Positions 1 through 9,618 are shown, counted from the first letter of the stretch. The stretch: 64,000 bases of DNA from Streptomyces sp. NBC_01304 (GCF_035975855.1 NZ_CP109055.1:1922001-1986000); one strand, 5' to 3'. Notes: generated by a model from the sequence alone, not told the origin. Translations and numbers: made by a program.

Positions 1-1
1 G

Positions 2-334
2 AGCGTGATGATGGGCGTGGACGGGGCGGTGCCCGAGCACGAACCCGCCGTGCGGTTCCACACGTTCGGGGACTCGCGGATCAACTTCACGGTGATCCTG
101 GGCGTCGGCGAGTTCAGCGACCAGTACCGGATCAAGCACGAGTTCATCAAGCAGCTGCACACCCGGTTCCGCGCGGAGGGCATCCGTATCCCCGCGCCGA
201 CCCGGTCCGTCGCGATCCAGCAGGGCCCGGGCCCGGACGTGTCGGAGCTGTCGGGACTGGCGCAGGAGGCCGTGATCCAGAGCCCGCACCCGGTGCCGCA
301 CCAGCGCGATGCATCGATTCCGCTGCGGCCCTGA
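2..334 (+). CDS. Mechanosensitive ion channel (MscS family), C-terminal fragment
   Basis: The reading frame enters from the left edge, so the membrane part and most of the beta domain are missing. The visible ~110 residues match the cytoplasmic C-terminal alpha/beta region of MscS-type channels: a strand of the form AVRFHTFGDSRINFTVILGV, then a helix carrying IKHEFIKQLHTRFRAEGI, then the IRIPAPTRSV strand that ends the family core. MscS channels open under membrane tension to release solutes during osmotic downshock. A GTG and two ATG codons at 5-13 are internal codons, not the true start. The gene lies outside the CIS locus and looks unrelated to it. Confidence 0.75.
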   Translation, partial: SVMMGVDGAVPEHEPAVRFHTFGDSRINFTVILGVGEFSDQYRIKHEFIKQLHTRFRAEGIRIPAPTRSVAIQQGPGPDVSELSGLAQEAVIQSPHPVPHQRDASIPLRP

Positions 335-379
335 CGCGGGACGCGACGCCGCACAGCCTGATCGGCCATACTGCGCACC

Positions 380-991
380 GTGGAAAAGCGCATAGACGAG
401 CACGCCAAGAACGCAGCCCCCTTGAACACGGCGGCGACCGATCCGGCCTTCGTTCCGGGTTTCGTTCCCACCGCCAAGCCGGCCCCGGTCGACAGCGACG
501 CCGACGTTGAGACGGCCGCGGACGACGCGTCGGCCGCCGCGGACGGTGCGGCATCCGCGAGCGAGGAGGCCGCCGGTCTCGACGAGGCGGCCGAGGGCGG
601 GACGACCGCGGACACGGACGGCGAGGACACAGAGGCCGAGAGCACGGACGGCGAGGGCACGGACGCCGACGGTGAGGAAGCCGCGGCGGCCGAGGCCAAG
701 GCCAAGGATGCGGAAGGCCCCGAGTTCGAGGCCACCGACCGCCGCGGCGCCATCACCGTCGACGCCACGGGGGTCCACTTCCGGCTCGACGAGGAGGCCT
801 GCGAATTCACCTGGGACGAGATCAGCGCGGTGGAGCAGGCCACGTCCCGGTTCGGGCGCCGCTTCACCGTCACGGTCCACACGCCGAACGGCCGCTGGTA
901 CCCGGCCGAGGTCCAGGCCGCCGACAAGGCGACGCTGGGCACCTGGGCGGACCAGCTGGACAAGGTCCTGGACGCCTACTTCGAGGACTGA
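380..991 (+). CDS. Acidic N-terminus protein with a PH-like C-terminal domain
   Basis: 203 residues from a GTG start at 380. Residues ~20-120 are low-complexity Ala/Glu/Asp/Gly (strongly acidic, probably disordered). Residues ~120-203 form a compact domain: ITVDATGVHFRLDEEACEF, then WDEISAVEQ, then FTVTVHTPNGRWY, ending in a helix (TWADQLDKVLDAYFED). This beta-sandwich-plus-helix pattern resembles the small PH-like domains of many Streptomyces hypotheticals; that match is by eye. No signal peptide or membrane segment. The function is unknown. It ends at a strong bidirectional hairpin facing the CIS operon. Confidence 0.7.
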   Translation: MEKRIDEHAKNAAPLNTAATDPAFVPGFVPTAKPAPVDSDADVETAADDASAAADGAASASEEAAGLDEAAEGGTTADTDGEDTEAESTDGEGTDADGEEAAAAEAKAKDAEGPEFEATDRRGAITVDATGVHFRLDEEACEFTWDEISAVEQATSRFGRRFTVTVHTPNGRWYPAEVQAADKATLGTWADQLDKVLDAYFED

Positions 992-1028
992 GGCGTCCTC
1001 GTACGCCTGGGCATGAGGCACACCCGGC

Positions 1029-1065
1029 GGTCGCGGCAGGGAGCATCGGCTCCCGTGCCGCGACC
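1029..1065. terminator. Bidirectional terminator hairpin
   Basis: The left arm (GGTCGCGGCA then GGGAGC) and the right arm (GCTCCC, one bulged G, TGCCGCGACC) form a ~16-bp stem with an ATCG loop. It lies between two convergent genes (stops at 991 and 1088), so it probably ends both transcripts, including the long CIS operon. Confidence 0.8.
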
Positions 1066-1087
1066 GCTCCGTCTCACCCCCCGGCCT

Positions 1088-2029
1088 TCACCGTCCCGAC
1101 TTCGGCACTTTCAGCAGGTCCCAGCTGACCTTCCCGGGGATGCCGTCCGCGTCCTTCCCCTTGAAGCCCAGCTTGTGCTGCCAGGCCGCGTACGACTTGC
1201 GGTCCGCCTCGGTCCAGTCGGGGCTCGGCCGCACCTCGTAGCGGCCGCAGCCCTCCGCCATCAGGCGGTGCCCCATGACGGTGATCATGGGATGGCTCTG
1301 CCCGACGTGGAAGAAGCCACCGCCCGGGAACGGCTCGTACTCGGCCTTCGGCGGCTTCGGCGGCTTGGGCGGCTGCTCGGGCTGCGGCCTCGGCTTGGTG
1401 GTGCCGCCCCCGTCATTGCCCCCGTCGCCGTTGCCGTTGCCCTTGAGGCGGTCGGCGATGCGCCGCCGCATGCCGTCCATGGTGAAGCCGCGCGGGTCGA
1501 CCTTGCCGGGCTGCCACTCCTTGTGGCCGATCACCGAGCGTTCGGTCCAGCCGTGGGCGCGGCAGATGGCCGCCGCGACCTTCTCGATGGCCTCCTTCTG
1601 CGCCTCGGGCCAGGGGTCCCTGCCGTCGCCGCGGTTGATGCACTCGAAGCCGTAGAAGTGCCGGTTGCCGTCGGAGTCGGCCTCGTTGTCGTGCGGCAGC
1701 CTCGTCTCGTTGACCACCGCGCGCAGTACGTCGCTGTCGCCGAGGCCCGCGTGGTTGGCGCGGCCGTTGCCGACGAGGTGGATCTCGCCCTTCTTGTCGA
1801 TGACGCCGTGGCACAGCGGTCCCGGCAGCGAGGCGTGGCCCTCGTAGCAGAGGTCGACGGAGGCGCGGGTGCCCGAGCTGACGGTGTGGTGGATCATCAC
1901 GCCGTTGAGCGGGCCGAAGGGGCCCTTCGTATTGCGGTTGTGGCGGCGCCAGTTGCGCACCTCGTGGACCGTGAGGCCCTCGGCGCGCAGGATCTCCACC
2001 ATCTTGGACGCGGTCAGGGGCTTCGCCAT
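1088..2029 (-). CDS. CIS-associated N-acetylmuramoyl-L-alanine amidase / PGRP-fold protein
   Basis: 313 residues; ATG at 2029 overlaps the upstream stop as TGATG, so it is translationally coupled. Residues ~40-185 are an Amidase_2/PGRP domain: MIHHTVSSG gives the first zinc ligand (H47 or H48), and GHKEWQPGKVDPRG supplies H169 and D178. This fold cleaves the MurNAc-L-Ala amide bond of peptidoglycan. A Gly/Asn then Pro/Lys linker (~200-230) leads to a C-terminal ~80-residue domain that looks like a peptidoglycan-binding or lysozyme-accessory module. No Sec or Tat signal is visible, so the enzyme reaches the wall only through lysis or the injection device. It is the last gene of the CIS operon and a candidate effector or wall-breaching component. 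Confidence 0.8.
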   Translation of the reverse strand: MAKPLTASKMVEILRAEGLTVHEVRNWRRHNRNTKGPFGPLNGVMIHHTVSSGTRASVDLCYEGHASLPGPLCHGVIDKKGEIHLVGNGRANHAGLGDSDVLRAVVNETRLPHDNEADSDGNRHFYGFECINRGDGRDPWPEAQKEAIEKVAAAICRAHGWTERSVIGHKEWQPGKVDPRGFTMDGMRRRIADRLKGNGNGDGGNDGGGTTKPRPQPEQPPKPPKPPKAEYEPFPGGGFFHVGQSHPMITVMGHRLMAEGCGRYEVRPSPDWTEADRKSYAAWQHKLGFKGKDADGIPGKVSWDLLKVPKSGR

Positions 2030-3627
2030 CAGGCATCCCCCTCCGCTGCCGTGGCCTCGGCCTCGGCCGTGGTCTGCGACCGCCCGGCGCCGGGGGCGGC
2101 GGACGCCGCTTCGGCCGCGTACTCCTCCTCGCGGGCCTGCTCCTCGGCGGCCAGGGCGGCCGCGTCGGCGACCGCGATGGACTGGCGGGCGAGCGTGGGG
2201 AAGCTCAGGCGCAGGTCGACCGGGGAGCCCTCGCCCTTGACCAGGGCGAGCGGCGCGTAGTGGCGGACGATGCCGGCCGGGTGTCGCAGGAGCGGCCGGC
2301 GGGCGGCGTCGGTGGGCCATTCCACGCCGCCGGTCGCGGTGCGGGCGGCGACCGTCCAGTGGTCGCCGGTGCGGTACTTGCCGCCCTTCTCGAAGTAGAC
2401 CTCGACGCCGTCCTCGAGCGGCAGCCAGGTGCCTTCCTCGATGCGGATGGCGCCGCCCCGCAACGCGCTGGTGCGGCCCTTGCGCTTGGGCGCCTCGTGG
2501 TGGTCCCAGCGGCGCAGGTACGGGTTCAGCTCGGGGCGGCGCCCGACGTGCTGGTCGGGCTCGGCGTTCAGGCGGACCCGGCGGCCGGGCAGGTCGAGCT
2601 CCTCGACCCTGAGCAGCGGCAGCGCCTCCAGGCGGGAGGCGTAGGCGGTGTCGACGAGCTCGACGTGGTCGCCGACGTTCAGGTCCAGCTTGTCGTCCTG
2701 GCCGAGGGTCGCCAACTGCACCCAGGTGCCGTCGAGTTCGTCGACGGGGAAGACCACGGAGCCGTTCTCCCGGGACCACTTGAAGGTGGCGTTGCCGGGC
2801 TTGCCGTCCTTGCCCGCCTCGCCCTTCTCGTGGATCTCCACGCGGTACAGCTGGTTCTCCGGACCCCGGTAGCGGGCGTCCGGCCTGACCAGGCAGGGGT
2901 CCTCGTCGGCGTGGTCGGGGCGCTCGCTGCGGGCGGCGAGGCGGGACTTGGGGACGGCTTCCTTGCGGGCCCAGCTCTCGAAGGCCGCGCGGACGTCGGC
3001 GGGCGGCGGTACGTCGCCCTCCAGGCCCAGGGCCGAGTAGGCGAGCGGCAGGACCTGCCAGACGACCTTGGAGCGGGCGGCCGTGTCCGGCATCGCCGAG
3101 CCGAGCGCGACCTCGCGCAGCGCCGGGTCCTCGGCTGCGGTCACCGCCCGCTCCCACACGTTGAGGTACACCACGAAGGGGTAGTCGGTGGGCAGCCGGT
3201 CGCCGGGCCGCTCCTGGTCCCGGTGGCCGTCCGGCTGGTCCCAGTACGTCCAGAACGGCTTCTCGGCCTCGGGCGCGTCCGCGGCGCCCTCGTCCGCGGC
3301 GTCCGCGGCGTCCTCGTCGGGTACCGGCGTACCCGCGACGGGGCGGGTCGCGTCGCACAGGATGCCGTCGACGTAGTAGCGGCCGCCGTAGATGTACAGG
3401 GTGTCGATGTCGGGCGTGCCACCGCGGTAGAAGATGCCGAATCCCGGGTTGTCGACCGGTCCGCCGTGCTGCCCTATCAGGTCGGCGGCGATCGTCCGCG
3501 CCTGGTGGAGCTGGATCGCGGCCTGCTCGTTGGCGTCGGCGTCGAGCTGGACCCGGCCCTGCTGGGCGATGACCGCCGAGTAGTGCGCCTCGGGCCGGAA
3601 GGTGGAGCGGGAGAGATCAGCGTGCAT
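2029..3627 (-). CDS. DUF6519-type CIS accessory protein
   Basis: 532 residues from ATG 3627. The N-terminus (LSRSTFRPEAHYSAVIAQQG followed by RVQLDADANEQ) is the characteristic opening of DUF6519 proteins, which accompany CIS and phage-like baseplate genes. The middle is rich in beta strands (e.g. NQLYRVEIHEKGEAG, FKWSRENGSVVFPV). The C-terminal ~60 residues are Ala/Glu-rich. It follows the tail-protein-I-like gene and overlaps the amidase start. Position suggests a peripheral baseplate or fibre-like part; the biochemical role is not known and I infer none. Confidence 0.75.
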   Translation of the reverse strand: MHADLSRSTFRPEAHYSAVIAQQGRVQLDADANEQAAIQLHQARTIAADLIGQHGGPVDNPGFGIFYRGGTPDIDTLYIYGGRYYVDGILCDATRPVAGTPVPDEDAADAADEGAADAPEAEKPFWTYWDQPDGHRDQERPGDRLPTDYPFVVYLNVWERAVTAAEDPALREVALGSAMPDTAARSKVVWQVLPLAYSALGLEGDVPPPADVRAAFESWARKEAVPKSRLAARSERPDHADEDPCLVRPDARYRGPENQLYRVEIHEKGEAGKDGKPGNATFKWSRENGSVVFPVDELDGTWVQLATLGQDDKLDLNVGDHVELVDTAYASRLEALPLLRVEELDLPGRRVRLNAEPDQHVGRRPELNPYLRRWDHHEAPKRKGRTSALRGGAIRIEEGTWLPLEDGVEVYFEKGGKYRTGDHWTVAARTATGGVEWPTDAARRPLLRHPAGIVRHYAPLALVKGEGSPVDLRLSFPTLARQSIAVADAAALAAEEQAREEEYAAEAASAAPGAGRSQTTAEAEATAAEGDA

Positions 3628-3700
3628 GAAGGGGGTCCCCCTGGTTCAGGAATGTGCGGGTCTGCAAGTCGTCGATGGGCGCGCGGTGCACGGCCCCGGC

Positions 3701-5842
3701 TCAGGTCACGAAGAAGATCCCGGCGTCCGTCCCGGCCGGTACGTACTCCGCGAGGCGGGCCCGCAGGCTGTCCTCGCGCTGCGGCCGGTACAGGTCGTGG
3801 AAGGCGCCCAGCTCGGCCCCGTCCTCCGCGCCGCGCCGGATCTCCTCGGCGCTGCGGTCCGCCAACTGCCCGTACCAGGGCGTGCCGTAGCGCTCGGACG
3901 TGAACAGCGGCCGCACCCGCCCGGCTTCGCCCGGGCCCACCAGATCGGGCTGGCACCGGTAGCGGCGCGGGGTGCGCGATCCGGCGGGAACGTACGAGAA
4001 GCGCATGCAGCCGATGCCCCGCCGGGCCACGTGCAGCCGCCCCGTGAAGAGCGAGTTCTCGGCGATGCGGACCGCGTGGGTGTGGATCTCGCCGATGACG
4101 GTGGAGCGGTGGATGTGCAGCACGGCGTGCGCGTGCCGGCAGTCCGGCGCGGACAGGGCCTCGCGGTCGCTCCCGGTGGCGTCGAGGATCGAGTCGCGCA
4201 GATGGATGTCGAGGGGTTCCTCGGACACCTCCTCGCCGATGACCTCGATGGTGCCGAGGATGCTGTCCTCGATCTGCAGGCAGGCGGTGGTGCGCTCCAG
4301 GACGATGCTGGGCTCCTCCGGCGAGTGCGGGTCGCACTCGGGCTCCAGGGACCAGCCGGGCACGAGCGTCGAGTGGCGTACGACGACGGCGCCCATGGGC
4401 CCGGTGACGTTGATGCCGCGCCCGGCGACGAGCAGCCCGTCGAGGACGATGCGGGGCCGCTCGCCGGGGGCGCAATCCTCGGACACCGCGCGGATGTTGA
4501 GGGCGTCGGGCCGGTTGCTGTACCAGTCCAGGAGCCGGATGACCGGCCGCGCCCCCTCGGCGGCGCGCAGTTCGAAGCGGTCGCCCGGGTCGAGGTCGAA
4601 GTCGAGCTGTTCCTGGTAGGCGCCGGAGTGGGTGATCTCGACGATGCCGTCGGGCCCGCAGTCCCCGGCCCTGCGGTCGTGCTGCCAGGCCCGGTAGGCG
4701 TCCATGATCTGCCGGTACGTCTCACCGGGGCCCACCCGGTAGACGGCGGCGTCGGGCCGCTCGACGCGGTCGCGCGGGTACTCGCCGCCGCCCATGTCGG
4801 CGCCGAACGCGTAGTGGTAGTCGACCCACACGCCCTGCCGGGGGGCCGAGCGCGCACCGAAGGCGATCCGGCCCAACTCCGGGTCCACGGCGACCTGTCC
4901 GCGCTTGGGCCGGTAGCGCCACTCGGACAGGTCGGCGACCACGATGTCGGACAGCGGCACGGGCTTGTCCTCGCCGTCACGGCGGATGACGAAGCTCTTG
5001 CCGGGCCCGTAGTAGTCGGCGAGCCGGTCGTGCAGCTGGCGGCGCCGGATGAACGCCGGGACGTTGTCGACCGTCGCGATGTGCGTCGCGGACGGCTCCG
5101 GCTCCGGCTTGGTCACCAGGGGGCTGTCGTTGCCGAGGATGGAGAAGGTGTACAGGTTGCGGGCCCGGTCGATGCAGTACGCGGGTGACGTGGTCAGCGA
5201 GTACGCCTTGAGCCGCCACACGAACAGCGCCACCCCGGCCGGGCTCCAACCTCCTTGCCGGTGCCGGGAGTCGGCGCGCCGCACGTCCACCGTGCGCGGC
5301 ACCGCCCCGAAGGGCCCGCCCGCCAGATCGAGCGCCGCACCGTCGCGCAGATCGGCCGTGCGCCCACGCCCGGCGCGGTGCCCCGCCCCGTCCGCGTACA
5401 GCTTGACCGGCTGCTGCTGGGAGACGAGCCGCGACAACTCCACGGCCCGCGCGGGCCAGTTGGCGACCTGCTCGGAGATTTCCTCCAGGAGGTGCAGGGT
5501 GCCCTTGCGGCGGCGGCTGCCGACGGTGGCTGCCACGTCGCGGCGCGGGGCGATCGCCTGCTCCAGGCGGGCCGAACTCGCCCCGCGCAGACCGGTGCTG
5601 AGGACGCGCTCGTAGCCGGGCAGGGTGCGGTAGCCCACGAGGTCGCCGAGGTAGGGCAGCACCCAGGGCTCGGCCGTCTCGACGAACAGGTCCTCATATC
5701 CCTGCTCGACGCCGTCCCGCACCCGGTCCAGCTGCTCGGCCATGACGGCGAGCAGCGCCCGCAGCGGCTCGCCCTCCTCGGCGTCGCGCAGGCGGTGCCA
5801 CTGGGGCAGCAGGTCGGCGAGGCCGTCCGGCTCTCGGGACAT
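3701..5842 (-). CDS. CIS baseplate/tail protein, tail-protein-I-like N-terminus with beta-helix C-terminus
   Basis: 713 residues. ATG 5842 overlaps the upstream TGA (TGATG); a GTG one codon earlier is possible. Residues ~1-110 (DGVEQGYEDLFVETAEPWVL, then PYLGDLVGYRTL) resemble phage tail protein I / gpI-like wedge proteins (Afp12-like position). The C-terminal half has repeated short strands such as INVTGPMGAVVVRHSTLVPG and CLQIEDSILGTIEVI, which read as a right-handed beta-helix, a fold common in receptor- or wall-contacting phage proteins. Part of the overlapping baseplate operon. The exact place in the baseplate is inferred from gene order. Confidence 0.75.
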   Translation of the reverse strand: MSREPDGLADLLPQWHRLRDAEEGEPLRALLAVMAEQLDRVRDGVEQGYEDLFVETAEPWVLPYLGDLVGYRTLPGYERVLSTGLRGASSARLEQAIAPRRDVAATVGSRRRKGTLHLLEEISEQVANWPARAVELSRLVSQQQPVKLYADGAGHRAGRGRTADLRDGAALDLAGGPFGAVPRTVDVRRADSRHRQGGWSPAGVALFVWRLKAYSLTTSPAYCIDRARNLYTFSILGNDSPLVTKPEPEPSATHIATVDNVPAFIRRRQLHDRLADYYGPGKSFVIRRDGEDKPVPLSDIVVADLSEWRYRPKRGQVAVDPELGRIAFGARSAPRQGVWVDYHYAFGADMGGGEYPRDRVERPDAAVYRVGPGETYRQIMDAYRAWQHDRRAGDCGPDGIVEITHSGAYQEQLDFDLDPGDRFELRAAEGARPVIRLLDWYSNRPDALNIRAVSEDCAPGERPRIVLDGLLVAGRGINVTGPMGAVVVRHSTLVPGWSLEPECDPHSPEEPSIVLERTTACLQIEDSILGTIEVIGEEVSEEPLDIHLRDSILDATGSDREALSAPDCRHAHAVLHIHRSTVIGEIHTHAVRIAENSLFTGRLHVARRGIGCMRFSYVPAGSRTPRRYRCQPDLVGPGEAGRVRPLFTSERYGTPWYGQLADRSAEEIRRGAEDGAELGAFHDLYRPQREDSLRARLAEYVPAGTDAGIFFVT

Positions 5843-8800
5843 CACTTGACCTCCGTGAGAACGATGGTGTCCGCGGCCTTCGGCGAGAGCAGCACCAGCT
5901 GCGCCGGGCGGATGCCGCGGAAGACGTACACCGAACGGCCCTTGGCCAGGCGCCGGGTGTCGGTGATGTCGGGGTTGAGGCGCAGCAGTTCGGCGAGCGG
6001 CAGTCCGTGCCGGGCGCTGATCGACGAGAGGGTCTCGCCGTCCTTGTCGCGCACGGTGTAGGTGCGTTCGTCGTACGTCGCCGGGCGGGCCGGCACCGAG
6101 GCGCGCGGCGGGCCAGGGTCGGTGACGAGCTCGGCCAGCTCCGCGGGGGTCGCCGAGGCGGGGACGCCGGTGAACACGTCGACGTCCAGGTAGTCGACGC
6201 CCGGCACCCGGTGTGCCGTGGCGAGGACTTCGGAGAGGGCTGCGGGGCGGCCCAACTCCCTTCCCTCGAACCCGAGTCGGCGCAGCAGGGCCTGACGCAG
6301 GCGCGGCTGGACGATCTCCCAGGAGTGGTCGGGCGCCACCTTCACCTTCGCGGCGAGGAGCAGCACCACCAGTTCGCGTACGTCGACCCGCACGGCAAGG
6401 CGTGGATCGCCGTACGCGGTGAGGGAGGCGCGCAGCGACCGCAGCAGGTCGGAGTCCTCGGCGATCGGCACGTCGTCCGTGCCGGCGACCGTCACATGCA
6501 GCAACCGCCGCCTGCCGTCGAAGAGTTCACGGGCGAAGGCCCGGCCGATCCCGGCGCGGGAGCGGGCGAAGTCCTCGTAGTCGGGCGCCGAGACCAGGCG
6601 GTCCAGGGCCGCGACCGACAGCGGGATGGTGGAGCGGGTGAGCGCGGGGCCGTCCGCGTCGGCGCCTCCGGTGGCGGGCCGCGGGTTGCTGACCGCGGTG
6701 ACGCCGAGGGGCCGGGTCACCGCCTGGGTGATGCGGTCCGCGGCGACGTTGGCGGCCTTGCCGGTGCCGAAGCGGTAGCGGGCCCGGACGTTCTCGTGGC
6801 CGCTGGGCAGCCGGGCGCCGTGCACACCGTCGCCGAAGGTCACGGTGGTGCGGCCGTCGGCGGTGGTGCCGGTGATGTAGATCCGGTCGCGGGGACCGCG
6901 TCCGGCGAGGCTGTCCACGGCGTGCCAGAGCAGGCCGTCGACGCGTACCTCCAGGGCGGGTGTCGCGCCCAGCGGCGTGTCGGAGGCCATCCAGGTGAGG
7001 GGTGACTGCCACAGGGCGAACGTCTGGTTCGTGCGGTCGGAGTTGCCGCTGCCGATGGGCTCGTCGCGGCTCTCGCCGTGCGTCGCCTCGACGACGTTGC
7101 CGAGGATCTTCACCGTCTCGCGGCAGTAGCGGTGTGCGAGGTCCGCGGTCAGGGTGAGCCTGGTGTGGAAGGGACCGTCGGGTGCGGTCGGGTCGGTGAC
7201 CCGCTCGGCGGCGGCGATCACCACGACCTCGGTGGCCTCGACACCGGTCGTGCCGGGGATGTCGCTGCGCTGCCCGCCGACGATGAGCGTGCGGCCGCGC
7301 TGCAGATCGGTGTGGAGCTCGGCCAGTTCGATCTCGTTGCCGTGCACGTCCTCGCCGAGCGGCTCGTCCGCCATCCGCAGCGGCTCGCCCACCGCGTACA
7401 CCGTGGTGTCCCTGATGTGCGAGAGCAGCACGTCCGTGCCGTCCAACCACTCGTCGGCGAGGACGAGTTCGGTGCCGCGGCCGGTGATGCCGTAGTTGGT
7501 GTACGCGGCCGTACGCACCGATGTGACCTTGGTGGTGACGAACCCCAGGTCGGGTTCGCCGGGGGCGTGCGTCTTCTTGGGGCGCCGGATCGCGACCCAG
7601 CTGCCGACCGTGATGCCGTCCTGCACGCTCTCCAGCTGCAGGATGCGGCGGTTGACCGGCTCCGGCTTGCTCGCGATGACGAGCTCGACGTTCGGCTGGG
7701 TGCCGGCCGCCGTGTACGCGAGGGTCACCTCGTACCCGTCGCGGGTGACCTGCTGGGGCTCGCCGGGCCGCAGGACCACCGGATCCGAGGCGCCGGTGCC
7801 GACCACGGCATGGATGCGGCCCTCGTCGTCGGGCCGGGACACGAACAGGCCCATCGCGGGCAGCCCCGCGTGCAACTGGGCGGTGACGCCCGGCTCCTGG
7901 GAGTCGGCGGGCCGCCGGGCCAGCCAGCTCAGCTCGCGGTTCTGGCCCGCGCGGGTCGTCACGGTGACGCTGCCGGGGCCGAGCGGGAACGTCGGTATCG
8001 GCGTCTGGCCGAGCAGGTTCTCCGAGCGCTGGTCGGAGCCGGAGCCCTCGATGTACTGGAACTCGGCCTTCTCCGGCACCTTGCCCGAGGTGTCGAAGAC
8101 GATGCGCATGCTGGTCAGCACGGCGCCGGTGAGCGGCCAGTCGGCGGTGCGGATGACGCGGCCGCGGTCGTCCTGGACCGGCTTGAGCGGGGCCGCCGCG
8201 CCGAACGGCGCCGTGCGTACGCGCATGGCGAGAAGTTCACGCAGCAGCTTGGGCGCGCTCGGCGCCTTCGCCCTGCGCAGGGCCGGCGGAAGGGTGTGGG
8301 CGAGGCCGGGGTGCAGGGCCGTGAGGAGGCGGGCCGTGTCGGCGCCCGGGGTCGGGGCGGCGGGGCCCTGGCCGGACCCGGCGGCGCTGCCGGTGGTGAG
8401 GGCGGGGACCAGAGCGGCCAGGGCGTCGAAGGCGCCGGCCCGGGGCTCCTGCCGCTGTGCCGTGTAGGTCAGCGCGGCGGCGCGCGCGTCGTCGTCCACC
8501 GCCCGGGCGGGCGCCAACTCCAGTGCCCGCTCGGCGAGTTCGGCCAGGACGGCCTTCAGCTGCTCGAACCAGCCGGCGACATCTTCGTACGCCTGGGTGA
8601 GAACCTGCGCCTCGCCGAGTCGCTCCACCGGTTCGGCGAGGCGGGCGGCGAGCTTGCCGGGCGTCTTGATGCCCGGCAGATCGGCCCGCAGCGGCTTGAG
8701 TACCTGGAGGTCGAACTCCTCGATGAACAGGCTGACCGGCCGCGGGTTGGGCACCTCGGGCGTGGGCGGCTCCTCGCCCGGTTCGCCCGGCCCCATGGGT

Positions 8801-9618
8801 TCGGCGACCCAGCGCCCGACCTCGTCGACGAGCTCCTTGAGGGTCGGCGGCGCCGAGATGGGCAGACCGATGGCGGTGATGTCGTCGTCCCGGTCGACGC
8901 GGACGCTCGCGACGGGTGCGAGGCGCCGGTCGCCGCCCGCCTTCTCCTCGAAGACGAACAGCAACTGGTCGCCGGTGCGCAGGGAGTTGTCCGTGCCCTC
9001 GACGAACAGCGCGGAGCGGCGCTCCACGTCGTCCGGGGTGATGAGCGAGGCCCGCCGCCTGCGGACCTTGAGCTCGTTCCAGTCCCAGCGGGCCGTCAGG
9101 TCCCGGGCCGTCTCGAAGGTCTGCGACTCCTCGTCGGCCGAGGCGGGCACGGAGTGACTGCGCGCCCCGCGCGGGATGACGACGGGCAGCGCCTCGGCGC
9201 GCGGGTCGCGGTCCAGGCGGTACGCGAGGTGGGTGGAGGCGGCGACTCCGGGGCGCGGCCGGTGGCCGACCAGACGGCCGAGGAGCACCAGGGAGCGATG
9301 CTCGTTGGCGGTACGCACATACGCCTCGTCGGCGATCCGCTCGGAGTGGAAGGTCAGCAGGTCCCCGAGGACGGCGGTGGCATCGAGCAGGCCGAGCGCC
9401 GGGTCGTCGGGGGTGCGGACGGTGAGCCGTTCCAGGGCCGGGTAGGCGGGTGAGGCCAGCCGGTCGTGGAGGGCGGCCAGGAAGGAGCCGTACTCGCCGA
9501 CGCGGTAATCCAGGGCGGTGCGGCCCGGCGGGTTGTGCGGCGCGACCGGAGCTTGCCGCTCGTCGTGACCGCCGCCGCACGGGCCGCAGGTGCCGCCACA
9601 GGTGCAGTCGTCGCTCAT
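5842..9618 (-). CDS. Large baseplate J-like protein with Cys-rich N-terminus and C-terminal LysM
   Basis: 1258 residues from ATG 9618, preceded by GAGGT; a frame extension to 9663 exists but lies in duplicated DNA. The N-terminus holds a cysteine cluster (CTCGGTCGPCGGG), possibly metal- or disulphide-linked. The central region has baseplate-wedge (gp6/J-like) features including an ITFGDG-type strand seen as VTFGDGVHGARLPSGHENV. Near the C-terminus, YTVRDKDGETLSSISARHG followed by LPLAELLRLNPDI is a LysM-like module. Partner of the second J-like protein encoded just upstream; together they would form the wedge ring around the spike (Afp11/12-type roles). Confidence 0.78.
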   Translation of the reverse strand: MSDDCTCGGTCGPCGGGHDERQAPVAPHNPPGRTALDYRVGEYGSFLAALHDRLASPAYPALERLTVRTPDDPALGLLDATAVLGDLLTFHSERIADEAYVRTANEHRSLVLLGRLVGHRPRPGVAASTHLAYRLDRDPRAEALPVVIPRGARSHSVPASADEESQTFETARDLTARWDWNELKVRRRRASLITPDDVERRSALFVEGTDNSLRTGDQLLFVFEEKAGGDRRLAPVASVRVDRDDDITAIGLPISAPPTLKELVDEVGRWVAEPMGPGEPGEEPPTPEVPNPRPVSLFIEEFDLQVLKPLRADLPGIKTPGKLAARLAEPVERLGEAQVLTQAYEDVAGWFEQLKAVLAELAERALELAPARAVDDDARAAALTYTAQRQEPRAGAFDALAALVPALTTGSAAGSGQGPAAPTPGADTARLLTALHPGLAHTLPPALRRAKAPSAPKLLRELLAMRVRTAPFGAAAPLKPVQDDRGRVIRTADWPLTGAVLTSMRIVFDTSGKVPEKAEFQYIEGSGSDQRSENLLGQTPIPTFPLGPGSVTVTTRAGQNRELSWLARRPADSQEPGVTAQLHAGLPAMGLFVSRPDDEGRIHAVVGTGASDPVVLRPGEPQQVTRDGYEVTLAYTAAGTQPNVELVIASKPEPVNRRILQLESVQDGITVGSWVAIRRPKKTHAPGEPDLGFVTTKVTSVRTAAYTNYGITGRGTELVLADEWLDGTDVLLSHIRDTTVYAVGEPLRMADEPLGEDVHGNEIELAELHTDLQRGRTLIVGGQRSDIPGTTGVEATEVVVIAAAERVTDPTAPDGPFHTRLTLTADLAHRYCRETVKILGNVVEATHGESRDEPIGSGNSDRTNQTFALWQSPLTWMASDTPLGATPALEVRVDGLLWHAVDSLAGRGPRDRIYITGTTADGRTTVTFGDGVHGARLPSGHENVRARYRFGTGKAANVAADRITQAVTRPLGVTAVSNPRPATGGADADGPALTRSTIPLSVAALDRLVSAPDYEDFARSRAGIGRAFARELFDGRRRLLHVTVAGTDDVPIAEDSDLLRSLRASLTAYGDPRLAVRVDVRELVVLLLAAKVKVAPDHSWEIVQPRLRQALLRRLGFEGRELGRPAALSEVLATAHRVPGVDYLDVDVFTGVPASATPAELAELVTDPGPPRASVPARPATYDERTYTVRDKDGETLSSISARHGLPLAELLRLNPDITDTRRLAKGRSVYVFRGIRPAQLVLLSPKAADTIVLTEVK

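Noticed and set aside
7078..9453. A 791-codon plus-strand frame opposite the baseplate gene
   Set aside because: Composition is that of an antisense shadow; the minus-strand baseplate protein is well supported.
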